Origin: Axinella damicornis
Lineage: Eukaryota; Porifera; Demospongiae; Axinellida; Axinellidae
DNA length: 64,000 nt
Direction: 5' to 3'
Assembly: GCA_963931865.1 (NCBI GenBank)
Contig: OZ007513.1
Span: 6,866,157 to 6,930,156, forward strand
Below the pieces are notes generated by a model. The model saw only the letters and a list, made by a program, of their open reading frames with translations. It made no database searches and was not told where the DNA came from. Within the stretch, counting starts at the first letter, position 1. Each line of letters starts with the position of its first letter. Positions 46,819-58,185 of the stretch are shown piece by piece. A program made the translations under genes and the position numbers.

Positions 46819-47330
46819 CGTGCATCCTTCACTTCAAACACTCTGTAGTATGTAGATACCGATAATGGAATTTGATTCCACAGGAAACATTATGGCTATG
46901 GTACCTTGAGCAAGGTGGTGCAACGTGACCAAAGGAGCTACAGGACATTATGGATTCTAACAGCACTTGAAGGTTTCTATGCATATATTGAGTATATAAG
47001 CCTTATGAAGGACAACAACTGGCATGTTGGTCTGCTTACTAGAATTCCTGCCTGGTAATTTGATCAATGCTATCAAATTACCAGGCAGGAATTCCTGTAA
47101 GAAAACCAATAGGTAAACCATAATATTATGCAAGTTGTTGTCCTTCGTAAGGCTTAGAAACCTTCAAGTACTGTTAGAATCCATAACATTATGTTCCTTT
47201 TGGCATGGTGCACCACCTTAAAATTGCTGAAGGTACTATAGCAATAATGTTTCCGGTGCAATCGAATTCCATTTTAAGCAGGTATCTACATACTACTGAG
47301 TGCTTTTGAAGTGAAGGATTCAGGATGGCT
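46815..47330. repeat. Head-to-head inverted duplication of M8 gene start
   Basis: Left arm about 46815-47064, right arm about 47072-47330, diverged except at the centre, where GAATTCCTGCCTGGTAATTT (47042-) pairs perfectly over 23 bp around a 7-nt loop. Matching landmarks: ATTATGGATTCTAACAG / CTGTTAGAATCCATAACATT, GTAGTATGTAGATACC / GGTATCTACATACTAC, and ATGGCTGGT at both outer ends (46818 minus, 47325 plus). Confidence 0.88.
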
Positions 47331-47567
47331 GGTAGCTATATATCTTCTCTGCTGCTGAGTGTTGTTAATAATGAGGAGTCCCTCAGAAGTGCAGCTCCTG
47401 AGGTCAAACAGGCTAATGGTACCCACCCAACAGCACAAACACCTGCTGCAGGATCAGATCGACCAAGGATTAGTCAATGGAAGTATATTCAGAAGGAGTT
47501 TCAGAGGTCAACCCCCTGCTATTTGGAATGGACTGCAGTCAGGATGTCTAAAGGCTCCCAATCCTGA
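47325..47567 (+). pseudogene. Divergent copy of the M8 first exon
   Basis: ATG at the outer edge of the inverted duplication; MAGSYISSLLLSVVNN resembles the M8 leader [16 protein letters not shown] on the opposite strand. The frame continues to 47567 without family motifs, and the donor of the M8 first exon is not preserved. Likely a non-functional mirror copy driven by the duplicated promoter, though a new divergent transcript is possible. Confidence 0.5.
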
Positions 47568-47720
47568 CTGGATAGCCTGCTGCCAGCCACACCTTACTCA
47601 CCCACATCTTTCATACTGTTATTTCTTCCAGGAATATATATATCATCCACACTTGGTCTGTACACTGTATAAAGAAAATTACAGACTAATGCTGATATGA
47701 TCGATGGTGTCTGCACTATA

Positions 47721-47810
47721 CGTGCAGAAAAGAGGATTGTTTAATAACCAGGCTCAGTTGCATAGCATCTCAGCTAGGGCCTCCACTGTAGTAATCAAAG
47801 AATGTGCAGC
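47721..47810 (+). repeat. Dispersed repeat, copy of 29719-29815
   Basis: Same orientation, shared CCTCCACTGTAGTAATCAAA core and conserved ends. Confidence 0.85.
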
Positions 47811-48055
47811 GTTCATGTACGTATACATAATTATGTACTTTGATCCTATTATCAATTGGACTAGTAAGGTCAAAATTCCTTATTAGGAGTAGGAATGCAA
47901 CAAGCGCTTACAGCCAGCTGTGCTTACAGCAATCCTATCACAGCAATTTTAAAATTAGCCCCGTTCCCAGGTTTTGGTTCATGTGTGGAGGGCCTGGAAG
48001 CATGGCTACTGTGACTTAGCATACCTAAATGTTACCTCTGATATCATAATAACTG

Positions 48056-48946
48056 CCAACTCCCACTTGTCTATATACTTCTCAACTCCCACTTCGTCAA
48101 CTTTGACCAAGCAGGAACTGAGAAGTTGACAGAGTGGGAATTGACCAAGTGAGAAGTTGACAGAGTGGGAATTGACCAAGTGAGAAGTTGACAGAGTGGG
48201 AATTGACCAAGTGAGAAGTTGACAAAGTGGGAACTTTATCAAAACTGTGTGAGGTAAAATTAAAATGGTATGCAAACCAAGTGTGGATAGTAGCTATAAC
48301 AACAACATGGGGTTGTGAGACTTTTTTCTCCATCAATGTATGCTAGCTTTCATTTTAGTCATTCATTGACAGCTATACATCTCTTTCATCTGGGTGACAT
48401 GTGATCCTGGATTGCTGATCGAGTTCTGTAGATGCTTGCTCTGCTTTGATGGTATCCACCAATTGGTATAGCTAGCTGTTGGGATGTCACCAACTATAAG
48501 TCTTGCTGTTACATCCCTCCAAGTGATTGTTTGTTCTGTTCCCGTGAAGCTCAAGACCTCCACATTGCAGGAGAAAACTGCTCACCATCTAGCCAGCTAG
48601 GTGTTTTCAACATAGCTGAGAAAATCTTCCAACTGTGGGAGTGCACTAGGCATTCGTTGCTTGAGCTCAGAGTACCGGAGAGATCCCCAGTCTGCTAACT
48701 TCCCTAGCCACATTGAAATCGCTCACGGGGATTCCTCCCTGACCTTCAGTCAATGCACATGCCTGGTAATTGAGCCCCAGAGTCTCACAAACCAGTTTTG
48801 TCATACTACGCACACTTGCTATGCAGTATTTAGTATGCATGTAGCTATATAGATTCCCACTTTCATCAATTCCCACTTGGTCAGTTTCTCACTTTGTCAA
48901 TGTTGACGAAGTGGGAATTGACCACATGGGAATTGACCAAATGGGA
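48056..48946. repeat. Block bounded by inverted 31-bp minisatellites
   Basis: Left array 48119-48235: three exact 31-bp units GAGAAGTTGACAGAGTGGGA (+ATTGACCAAGT) and a partial, preceded at 48056-48110 by inverted units (CAACTCCCACTT). Right array 48855-48946 again has both orientations (TTCCCACTTTC, then GACGAAGTGGGAATTGACC). Between them, a minus-strand open segment (48363-48563, TITWRDVTARLIVGDIPTAS) of unknown identity. Confidence 0.75.
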
Positions 48947-49049
48947 AGACACCGACTAGTGCATGTTGCAGTTTATTAGTACTGTCTCCATTCCGATTAT
49001 ATAAAAAAAGGACTATTTTTGCACCAAAACAATTCAAAAAAATTAAGTG

Positions 49050-51562
49050 TCACAACACAGCTGCATCGACTCGGCTAGTTAGTTTTTGATTGTTATCGAC
49101 TCCTCCTGCAACCAGGATCTCACCGCTGGGTAGCAATGTACATGAACACTCCGATCTTGCAGAAGGTAAGTTGCCAACCTTCTTCCAATTGTTTGTGGCA
49201 GGGTGATAGACGTGGATGGCTGTGCTGCGGTCGCTGCCATGGAGACCCCCAATGGCTACTACTGATTCACACACAGAGATGGCTGCAGATCTCTCCAGTG
49301 GAGGTGCGGAGAGGGTACGCCATTCTGCGGACATGTTCGTGGTGGTGGAGTGAACACTGCTCCGTGTTATGTCGGGGAGGTGGACAACAAGTGTCACCAT
49401 GGTGAGTGTCCCCCCCAACAGGTACAACTCTTTGTTAACAACAGCTCCTGTCATGTTGGCACACTTCATGGGTAGTGGTGAGGTAGACAGCCATTGGTGG
49501 GATGTAGTATCGAGGACCTCAACTGTGGCTAGGAGATCATCAAACTTGCTCCCACCTGCTACCACCAGCCGCTTGTCATGAGTAGCAACAGCTGGACTGT
49601 AACGTGGTGTGGGCATGGAGGGGTAGGGGTGTGTCCACCCCTCGGAGATCCCTTCCGTGTCCCACACTGTGATCTGATTGGTTGCCTTCCGAGTAGATGT
49701 ATTGTACCCACCAACTAGTGTGAGCTTGTTGGTGAGTATCGCCATTGCAAAGTACGCATAGTCGTACTGTGGTAGTGGTACCCACTGGTCAGTTGGTGGG
49801 TGATACTGGTAGACAGTATGTTCGTCGTCATCACCATATCCAATGAATGAGAGTGAGTGTGTGCGTCCGTCTCCAACAAATACGTCCTTACCAACTGTCA
49901 CTGACTGTAGGTCCTCCATTACACACGGCATGTCCCTGCACTGTCTCCACTTCAATGTCAGAGGTAGCTGTAGCCCACTGGGGTGACGTACCTGGGATAG
50001 AGGAATCGTAATATGAGTTGTCATCATAAAGCGGCCATTACTTTCAGCTGGTAGGCAGCTATACAGTTCATTAATATAGTTTATACTAGGAATACGCATG
50101 CACAGTGTCTTTCTCTCTTGCACGTGCTTGCAATTCGCATATGCATTCCATATCTAAATACGCGTGGTTTCGTGGGCCAGTGTGCTTGCAGTAAGGTGCA
50201 AAGTTCAGTTGGGAGTGACTGAGAAGATGGAAAGCGTCCCTTCGAGGAGGACGAACGTGTTAGCGAGGTTCTGCATCCTTGCCTATTTGAACACAAAAGT
50301 CCACACTGAGTTAGCTCATTGTGGCGAACAGTTCTTTGCAGTAAGGCGTTCACGTACTACCGTCAGACGTCACCTATATTACACCGCGGAGTGGTCGAGC
50401 GGGAACAGCTAGCTCCGGCTCCATGGTATAGTGCCAGCAAAGGTCCACACTGCGGTGCCTACACGTGTGCACGCAGTAGTCTGGGGACGAGACCGCCGAA
50501 ACCGCCCCCATGCAATTAAAGTGTGACGGAAATTTCAGTGTGACGGGTATATACGTATATATATATTATAAGTAATCATCTTACTATAATATTATAGAAT
50601 GTAGCTGTGGTAACCTTTTCATTAATGGTCAGGATATTATGTAGCTAACTTCTTACCGGCCTTTAGCTGTCTTCGCAGTCTGTCGATTTCAGCATCTCTC
50701 TCTGCGATGAGTTGCTGTATCTGTACAATCACCTCTCATAATAATAACATGACATTGTGTGATTTGACCAGCAGACATCGATCATTAAACTGACCTGCAG
50801 TTAATTGTTGGAATTCAGATTGCACTGCAGTCAGCTCCTGGTCCTTGGCTATGTTTTGTTCCTACGTTGAAGTAGAAACAAATTTATTGTCCTCAATACC
50901 TAGTATATACATGTAACCGTGCAGAGCAAGAGTCATTCATGCATGGATGTATAGATAATGATTTTCTTTTACCCCCAGTGCTTTTTGCTCTTCTTCAGTA
51001 TTCTTCTCTTCCCCTTTGCCCTCCTAGTAATCAATGTAAGATTCAAGCCACGATCAATTCATGTCCTGCACCAGATGCCTACTTTACCAGCAGCTGCCTC
51101 ACTTTTGTGGCTTGTTGGGTCTGAGTGTCTTGAGGTTCAAGCTGGCCTGAGGGCATTAATATTCAGGGCCAGCACAATTAGCACAAGTGTAGGAGGTAGC
51201 TAATAGCTAACTATGCATACACCTTTCTGTGGTGCCAGACTGGCCAGCATTTTGCCGACTTCCTCAGCATGATCGGCCCTACCACATTCCAGGAGAGCCT
51301 CTATCAGCCTCTTGTATGTTGCCTTGAAAGCAAAATTGCTCTTCCACATCTGAAGAGACTTGTATCGTTTCTCCTGCTCACTTTTTCCATCCAAATCAAC
51401 TGCCTCAAGTTCAGAGTCAGTTAGTTTCAAATAAGGGGCAACCTTCCTCCACTGCAAGAAGTGGGAGACTTCCTGGAGATGCTTATCACTAACTCTTTTA
51501 CCTAGCAACTCTGCAGAAATACTAAACTCAGTAAGACACTCCTCTATTGTCACTCCAGCCAT
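49050..51562 (-). CDS. Death domain + coiled coil + Kelch repeat protein
   Basis: Six minus-strand exons: 51223-51562 (ATG), 51088-51146, 50973-51023, 50795-50861, 50657-50734 and 49050-50047 (stop). Every junction is GT-AG and in phase; predicted 530 aa, no lesion. Residues 1-110 look like a Death-fold domain (VSHFLQWRKVAPYLKLTDSE ... KATYKRLIEALLECGRADHA). Residues about 115-200 are Gln/Glu-rich coiled coil. The last 330 residues hold about five Kelch blades, each with a GG pair after a hydrophobic strand (LTLVGG, LVVAGG, LYLLGG, VVAIGG, ILVAGG). Death folds self-assemble and Kelch propellers bind partners, so a cytosolic adaptor or ubiquitin-linked scaffold is plausible; this is inference. 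The acceptors before 50734 (TTATGAG) and 50047 (CTACCAG) have weak pyrimidine tracts. Confidence 0.88.
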
Positions 51563-51650
51563 TGCTAGCTAATGAATTTACTCACTTGTACAGCAATAAT
51601 AACATTCATAATCCCTAAGCTTGATTAAACTTACTACAGGTGTAGCCACA

Positions 51651-51850
51651 NNNNNNNNNNNNNNNNNNNNNNNNNNNNNNNNNNNNNNNNNNNNNNNNNN
51701 NNNNNNNNNNNNNNNNNNNNNNNNNNNNNNNNNNNNNNNNNNNNNNNNNNNNNNNNNNNNNNNNNNNNNNNNNNNNNNNNNNNNNNNNNNNNNNNNNNNN
51801 NNNNNNNNNNNNNNNNNNNNNNNNNNNNNNNNNNNNNNNNNNNNNNNNNN
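51651..51850. other. Assembly gap
   Basis: 200 N, a fixed-size placeholder, 90 bp upstream of the Death-Kelch start codon; its promoter is therefore partly unknown. Confidence 1.
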
Positions 51851-53135
51851 TGGCAAGATATGCATGAAGCTTACCCAATGGGGAGGCAGGACGGAGTAGG
51901 GGTCAGGTGTTGGAAGCTTACCCAACTAGCTATAAGTTCCACTCTGCATAACTCCTCTTTGTATAACGGTAATGTTCATTGTAGTGAGTAGATGGGGTGT
52001 GCCTCACACCCAATGGTGTAGGTACGAACACTACTTTCCAAAAAGGGGGCGGATAAAGTTGGTATATTTTATCAAACTGCCTGTGCACTGGTCAGGAAAG
52101 GGTATGTCCACTATTGATAATTATACTTGTGATAACCTTTGCCCACTGCTTTGTGAATGACAGTAGGATAATATTCCGGCCTGTGGTATGTACTATGTGG
52201 CCATTTTACAGGGTACTATCAGTTAAGAACACTGGACAAATTATAGAAGGTGAGAGCAGTGCCAGCAAAGCATGACATTGCTATGAGACCCCTTACTGAT
52301 GACTATAAGGTTGGTGCAATTTCTCCCTCTAGACGAGAGTGATGAGACCAAGGTCACCATAGGACTATGGGGTCCACCTAGTGGGTCCTGTTTCTCTGCA
52401 CAACACAACACTCAGTCCTTTCTTTAGATCCCTGCCCTGACTCACAGCTACATGTATATGCCATGCATGTGCAGTAGTCACGTGATGCTGGTAAGCTCCC
52501 TTCAGCTGGTACATCGAGCCCCTACTCGCCTGTATTCTGTTTTCCTAATGTTTTTTGGATGGATTACTAGGTCGGTGCTATCAATGTGGACTTCAGGAGA
52601 CAGTAGTACAGTAACACAAAACCTGGAAGACTAGCAGGAGCTCAGGAAATGACTTAAGAAATGAAATAACGCAAAATGGGATCTGGCCCTGCCCCCTAAT
52701 CCTAACTTACTATTTGTCCTATTCAAGTCATAAGCAGTTGTCCACAGTCCTCCTCCATATAGTTCCCCTGTAGAGGTACAGCTGGTGACTCTTCAGTCGA
52801 GTGGCCACCTGGGACAATGATGACCCACATTGTCTATTAGCTACCTCCTACACTGTGCTAATCCCACTTCTTGCAGGGCCAGATCACATTGTCATACATC
52901 ACAATGGTTGAAGTGACCCACTTCAGTTACCATAGTAACAAGCTAGTACTCTGACCGAGTATCATACGTAATCTTAACAAAAGGGGTGGATAAAGCTGCC
53001 CAATATTTATGACCAGACAAACATAGTGTGCACTGCTCAACAAGGGGGTGTGTCCATTCGTGCGCTGTTAGTTTGTAGTGCTGGTCTTCTGTTAGGATGG
53101 GACCACAGAACATGCTGCCATGGCAACCTTGGAGC

Positions 53136-53213
53136 TAGCCTCGTACCAAGGCCCGCCCGCCCGAGAAAGAAAGCGCCTGGTATCCACTGTTAGGCAGTGT
53201 TAGCACATGCGTG
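53136..53213. mobile_element. Composite TAGCCTCG-type element, copy 1
   Basis: TAGCCTCGTACCAAGGCCCG ... AGAAAGAAAGCGCCTGGTAT ... ACATGCGTG. Inverted relative at 53786-53852, sharing the GGGCGGGC and CTTTCTTTCTCGGG core. No clear flanking duplication. Confidence 0.65.
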
Positions 53214-53785
53214 TAATTATCTAGGCCAAGATGAAATGGGGGGGGGGGGGGGGGGGGGGGGGAGGGGGCATATGACGCAGGACATGGCCACGTGCCAATG
53301 GTGTAACGCTCTACCAGAACGAGATTGATCGAGCCGGGATATCACCAGAACTACATGACAAGCAGCACTATACTGCCCTGGATTACTAGCAAAACTTACA
53401 GTCCATGATGAACGGTAATCCTTCGTATCACACAGACATTTCAAACTCGGTGGGTGAGCCGTGCAGGAGAGGGAACGATAAGGGTGGAGTTTGGTTATGC
53501 TCTTGTAACACTCCTTCAAGAAGGCAAAGCATTCTAACACAGCTCAATTAAAGCTAATAAGTGTGGCATCAATAAGAACAAGTGGATAGCAAACTCGTTT
53601 TTCTTTGTGCAAATGGCCGAAATAGAGGCTACCCATTCCGGCTGGAGACACGAACAGGAGTACTTAGCCACTGAAGGTCATAAGAGAGCGCTTAATCATC
53701 AAACTCCATCGTCGCTCAGGAAAGCTGCACGGTCCATATAGTGGTAGGTTGTACGAATGTAACACGGTAGTGCATGAGATTTCAA

Positions 53786-53852
53786 GCGCATGTGCAAACA
53801 GTGGAAACCAGACACTTTCTTTCTCGGGTGGGCGGGCCTGGGTATGAGGCTA
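53786..53852. mobile_element. Composite TAGCCTCG-type element, copy 2
   Basis: CGCATGTGCAAACAGTGGAA ... CTCGGGTGGGCGGGCCTGGG ... GAGGCTA: the reverse complement of copy 1 with about 80% identity by eye. Confidence 0.65.
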
Positions 53853-54463
53853 CTGTGGAGCTTGCATGATGGGGGGGGGGGGGGCTGGGATGCAAGTGCG
53901 AAGCATGAGAAGAAGCTAAGCTTGATGATTATTATGATTAAGAGTTTCTTAACCATCAAACACGTTAAACATATACACACAATGAGTCTCTGTTGTATTG
54001 GCTTTAAAGGCTGAAACTTCAACATCTGGTGGCCAGCTTAAGCCAGTCACATTTGAACCAACCCACAAAGCCAGACTACCTCATCAGCCAGTTTGAAAGG
54101 TGCTGCAGCCTGTCTCAACTGGTGTATGATCCTTCATGTAGAAGAGGACAAAACAGATGCTTTCAGCTGAACAGTGTAGCAAACGAATTTGCATCACATA
54201 ATAACAGTCCCCCCCTACACCCTTTGCAGAGAGTCGCTTGGGCCCCTGGTAACACATACACATCTCTATAGCAAGGTGATCACCTGGGACAAGGATGGAC
54301 TCCCTTACCAAAAAAAATTGATGTAGATAAGATGTAAGTATGCTGGGTAGCTACTTGAAGTTAATGTAGTGGTGTGGTGTTACTACAGTAGCATACATCT
54401 AGAGGATTAACTACTAATTAACTTTGCTGTGAAAGCTATGTTTGCACTTGTGTCAACAAGGGA

Positions 54464-55173
54464 CGTTAATTGGCCGGCTGTATTCGGTGGACTGGACTCG
54501 GGACTGGATTCGGGACTGGACTGTGGGACTGGACTCACAGAAAGTTGCGCTCGTCATTTCTGAAGGCCAGAAAACAGGAAATTGCGGAACGGCACTATAG
54601 CTGCCACCGTAGATAATAGCTTACCAAGTACGCGAGGTGTACCAACACAGCTGTCACCATGTAGACAGCCTGCCGTGGTCCTACCATGCAAAACCGGTTA
54701 ACCAGCTCGACTTCGTTTCGGTGCGAATTTGTCCATGATCTGACGACGACTTCGAGGAACACATGGTGGTCATTGCTAGCAAACTCTCGTATACCAAGTG
54801 TTACAACCATTTTGCAGCTTCTTGAACTGTTTCAATGCATGCTCCTGCCAAGTTTGGCTGGCGCTTCCGTTCCTGCTTTCCGCCTGTGCTGTAGGCCTAT
54901 AATTATTCATTGTTCTTGTCCCCAGACCATTTCAGTCTGGGAACGAGCCGATTCAGTGCATCGTTGGCGCACGCGCTCTGGCAGAAAGGGCTGATGGAAC
55001 GGCTGATATCGAGTCATGGTCGGCTACCCGAATGCCATTCATGTCATGTAAGTATTTTAGTAGCGTTTGATGCTTCAAAATGATGAGCGCAACTTTCTGT
55101 AAGTCCAGTCCCACAGTCCAGTCCCGAGTCCAGTCCCGAGTCCAGTCCACCGAATACAGACGGCCAAGTTAAT
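54464..55173. mobile_element. 710-bp element with about 100-bp minisatellite TIRs
   Basis: Left arm 54464-54569 and right arm 55070-55173 are inverted repeats: CTGTATTCGGTGGACTGGAC, then two or three GGACTCGGGACT units, then AGAAAGTTGCGCTC. The interior is CpG-richer, with a minus-strand open frame (54595-54810) of no recognised family. The outermost bases still match (TTAATTGGCCGG vs TTAACTTGGCCGT). Confidence 0.7.
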
Positions 55174-55360
55174 GTATTACCAAGACTTCCACTTGGGAAT
55201 TCTGGGAAATTAATGTATTACCAAGACTTCCACTTGTGACTTCTGTGTCAACAAGTGAATCTGATGTGTTAGCAAGATTTCACTTGTGGGCAAGTGAAAT
55301 TTGTGTAGTATTACTGTATACAGTAGGCCTGGGCGATAATGGGAAAATTAAGCTGTAATT

Positions 55361-55466
55361 TGCACAAAGTGTACCACTGGTAACTATGGTAATTGAAGTG
55401 GGTCACCATAACTGGTTATGGTGACCCACTTCAATTACCATAGTTACCAGTGGTACACTTTATGCA
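55361..55466. repeat. 52-bp palindrome, 2-nt centre, one mismatch
   Basis: Arms 55361-55412 and 55415-55466; 45 innermost pairs are perfect (AGTGTACCACTGGTAACTAT ...). One arm has a diverged relative at 52905-52935 (GAAGTGACCCACTTCAGTTA). Confidence 0.96.
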
Positions 55467-55928
55467 AACTATCTTCAAAAGGGGTGGATAAAATAGGCCT
55501 TCATAAGAAGGGGTGTGTCTACTACAGATCCTACTACTCTCTGATGACTGTTGCCTAGGGAACACTTTGGAAAGTTGATTTAGTACACAATGGTACAGAC
55601 TTCATGGAATACTAGTGCTCGAATGCAGGACATTGGAGGGCGAGCCTGAGCGAAGTGCATGCACCAGGACAAGGAGCAGTTGCATTCACATGACTGCCAT
55701 CAGAATGTGACTGGGCAATGAGCATATGCCACAGAAATTATGGCACTAAACATACACTCGTACACATCACAGCAACTGTGAGTCAGGCTAGCGTTTATAG
55801 CTGAAGCAGTGTAGCAGCAACATCACCAGCCACGGCGGTAGGCCCACGAGCACTCACCGTCTTTGTCCGAGTGTCGCCACCGAGGAGGCAGAATGTTTGT
55901 GGTGCTCTAGCCAATGTCCACGAGTGAG

Positions 55929-56362
55929 CAGCATGGAATGAGGCTATGAACTATGAGCAGCATGGGAATGAGGCTATGAACAGCATGGAAATGAGGCTAT
56001 GAGCAGCATGGAAATGAGGCTATGAACAGCATGGAAATGAGGCTATGAGCAGCATGGGAATGAGGCTACGAACAGCATGGAAACGAGACTATGAGCAGCA
56101 TGGAAACGAGGCTATGAGCAGCATGGAAACGAGACTATGAGCAGCATGGAAATGAGGCTATGAGCAGCATGGAAACGAGACTATGAGCAGCATGGGAATG
56201 AGGCTATGAGCAGCATGGGAATGAGGCTATGAGCAGCATGGGAATGAGGCTATGAGCAGCATGGGAATGAGGCTATGAGCAACATGGGAATGAGGCTATG
56301 AACAGCATGGGAATGAGGCTATGAGCAGCATGGAAATGAGGCTATGAACAGCATGGAAATGC
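55929..56362 (+). repeat. 23-bp minisatellite, 19 copies
   Basis: Unit GAGCAGCATGGGAATGAGGC + TAT with variants (GGAAACGAGACT). The core GGGAAYGAGGCTA equals the right terminus of the TAGCCTCG short elements. Confidence 0.97.
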
Positions 56363-56993
56363 AGTACATGTATACACCATTGACTATTCTGGCTGACACA
56401 CGAGGAAGGGAATGCCCAAGGTCAGTGTTGGGTGTACCGCCCAGCGTGCACATATATGCGTGACTGCCCAAAATTTTACCTCCAATGACATACATGTACA
56501 TGCACGTGCTAGCCTCGTCCCCAAGCCAAGGAGGAGGAGGAAAGTGCTTCCCCTCCTCCTTTGTGGACTGGAACAAGAACAAGCCCAACGTACACGAATA
56601 CGAATAGATCTACGTAGGTCTAGCTAAAATTTGTGGCACAATAGCAGAGTAGCCTCCTTCCCAGGCCCCGTCCGAAAAATCGGAAAGGGCCTGGTAGCAC
56701 TTCCATATAATTTCTGTTGACTAATGCCACACATTTTCACTCGAGACTATGAGGGCTGGGACCACCGTGACAACACGAAGAAGACCAGTACTGGGATTGG
56801 AATGCATAAGGCCGGGAACAGCAGCCCAGTTCCAAGGCAAACAAGTGATGGTATGACCTAAAACCAGGTCAGCAGACTGCTTTACCAGAATCTTCAGATA
56901 GTACGCCCATGCTCTGATATAAGCCCACCCTTCATGCAGTATTTGGGGCGTGTAAAAATGTAAAATGATGTAGCATGACTTGGTGTCATGCAG
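56363..56993. other. Intergenic with truncated short elements
   Basis: A TAGCCTCGTCCCCAAGCC end lies at 56512 and a damaged element at 56650-56695 (TAGCCTCCTTCCCAGGCCCC ... GGGCCTGGTAGC). No gene recognised. Confidence 0.6.
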
Positions 56994-57082
56994 AGGACAT
57001 GGCTGCTGGCTACCCGTATGACGGTGAACCTGTTAGCTACGAGACTCTCAGCTTCAGCGTCAATATCCTTGAGAGGTTCTGT
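56994..57082 (+). CDS. Candidate internal exon, gene unknown
   Basis: Acceptor TCATGCAG, then 2 bases plus 29 codons (DMAAGYPYDGEPVSYETLSF, SVNILERFC) to a GTAAGC donor. A possible terminal exon follows near 57287-57382 (GIELLEEGNVKEPSEKNSQA, stop). No family recognised and phase to the second piece unverified. Confidence 0.35.
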
Positions 57083-57639
57083 GTAAGCACAAAGGGTGCA
57101 CGGGCCAGAGTCGGGTGGGTCTGTTCAACCAAAGGGTGAAAGCAGCATGGAGCTATGTCTGGGCTAATGTTTGATGTTTGGGTTTTTGTGCAAAAGCTCA
57201 GTCTAGTAGACCTCCGCTAGGTAGCAAATTTAAGAACTCTGTCAAAGGCTTATGACTGAGTGCTCTGCATACAGTCCAGAATGTTTTGTTTGTTGATGCA
57301 TGAGACAGGGATCGAGTTACTGGAGGAAGGCAATGTGAAAGAGCCTAGTGAGAAGAACTCTCAGGCTAGTTTGTTCCTCTAACACATTATTACTGGGACA
57401 TTTCCAGTCCAGTCCTTGTTTTATCTATGGGAGTTTCTGTGACCCACACCATGCACCATCTCATGCACCTTTTGTCCACTTGTCCCAGTAACAGATTCAG
57501 GAGCAGCTAAGCCATTCAGATCCATTAATTCTGAGTTGACCTGAAGCAGTGGCAATGGCAGAGGTTGGTGGTGCCCACCCCTGGGGACAGTTGAAGTTGA
57601 CTCGTATGCAGAGCGGCACCATGTGCAATGCTGAGGGGG

Positions 57640-58122
57640 AAGAGAAAATGGAGGAATTAAGGGAGAGGGGTTGGGAGGAGGAAGGAGGAGGGAGGAGGAG
57701 AGGAGAGGGAGGAAGGGGGAGGGGAGAGGGAGTAAGTGGGAGTGGAAAGAGAGGGAGGAGGGGAAGAGGGGAGGAGAGAGAGAGGAGAGGAGAGGGAGGA
57801 AGGGAGGGGAGGGGAGAGGGAGGAAGGGGGAGGAGGGAAGAGGGAGCAAGTGGGAGTGGAAGGAGGAGGAGGAGGGGAAGAGGGAGCAAGTGGGAGTGGA
57901 AGGAGAGGGAGGAGGGGAGGAGGGGAGGGGAGGGAGGGATAGAAAATGGAGGAACTAAGGTAGAGGGATTGGGAGAAGGAAGCAGGAGGGAGGAGGGGAA
58001 GAGAGGGAGGAGGAGAGGAGAGGGAGTAGGGGGGGAGAGAGAGGAGAGGAGAGGGAGGAAGGGGAGGAGAGGAAGTGGGATTGAGAGGAGAGGAGGAGAG
58101 AAAAGAAGGGAGAGCAGGGGAA
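57640..58122 (+). repeat. 480-bp purine tract
   Basis: Nearly pure G/A (GGGAGGA, GGAGAGGGAGGAAGGGGGAG variants) with two sub-blocks repeating GAGGAACTAAGG/GAGGAATTAAGG at 57650 and 57948. Long open frames here on both strands are composition artefacts. It lies downstream of, or in a 3' intron of, the kinase gene. Confidence 0.93.
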
Positions 58123-58185
58123 AGGCTCCGAATGTACCATCACATCAACACGTTTTGCTCGGGTTCGGGAATGTAGCCACCTCAC

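Larger units (their letters stand above)
51851..54460. other. Repeat-rich, no gene recognised
   Basis: Contains two copies of a dispersed block with AAAGGGG(G)YGGATAAA...GGGTRTGTCCA (52036-52115, 52978-53062), related to 55477-55530, plus an element pair (53136-53213 and inverted 53786-53852) and poly(G). A plus frame at 53790-54014 runs through one element and is not a gene. Confidence 0.6.

Noticed and set aside
51578..51925. Frames spanning the gap
   Set aside because: They run through 200 N and have no meaning.
54595..54994. Opposing frames in the CpG-rich core of the 710-bp element
   Set aside because: No transposase or host motif; kept only as element interior.
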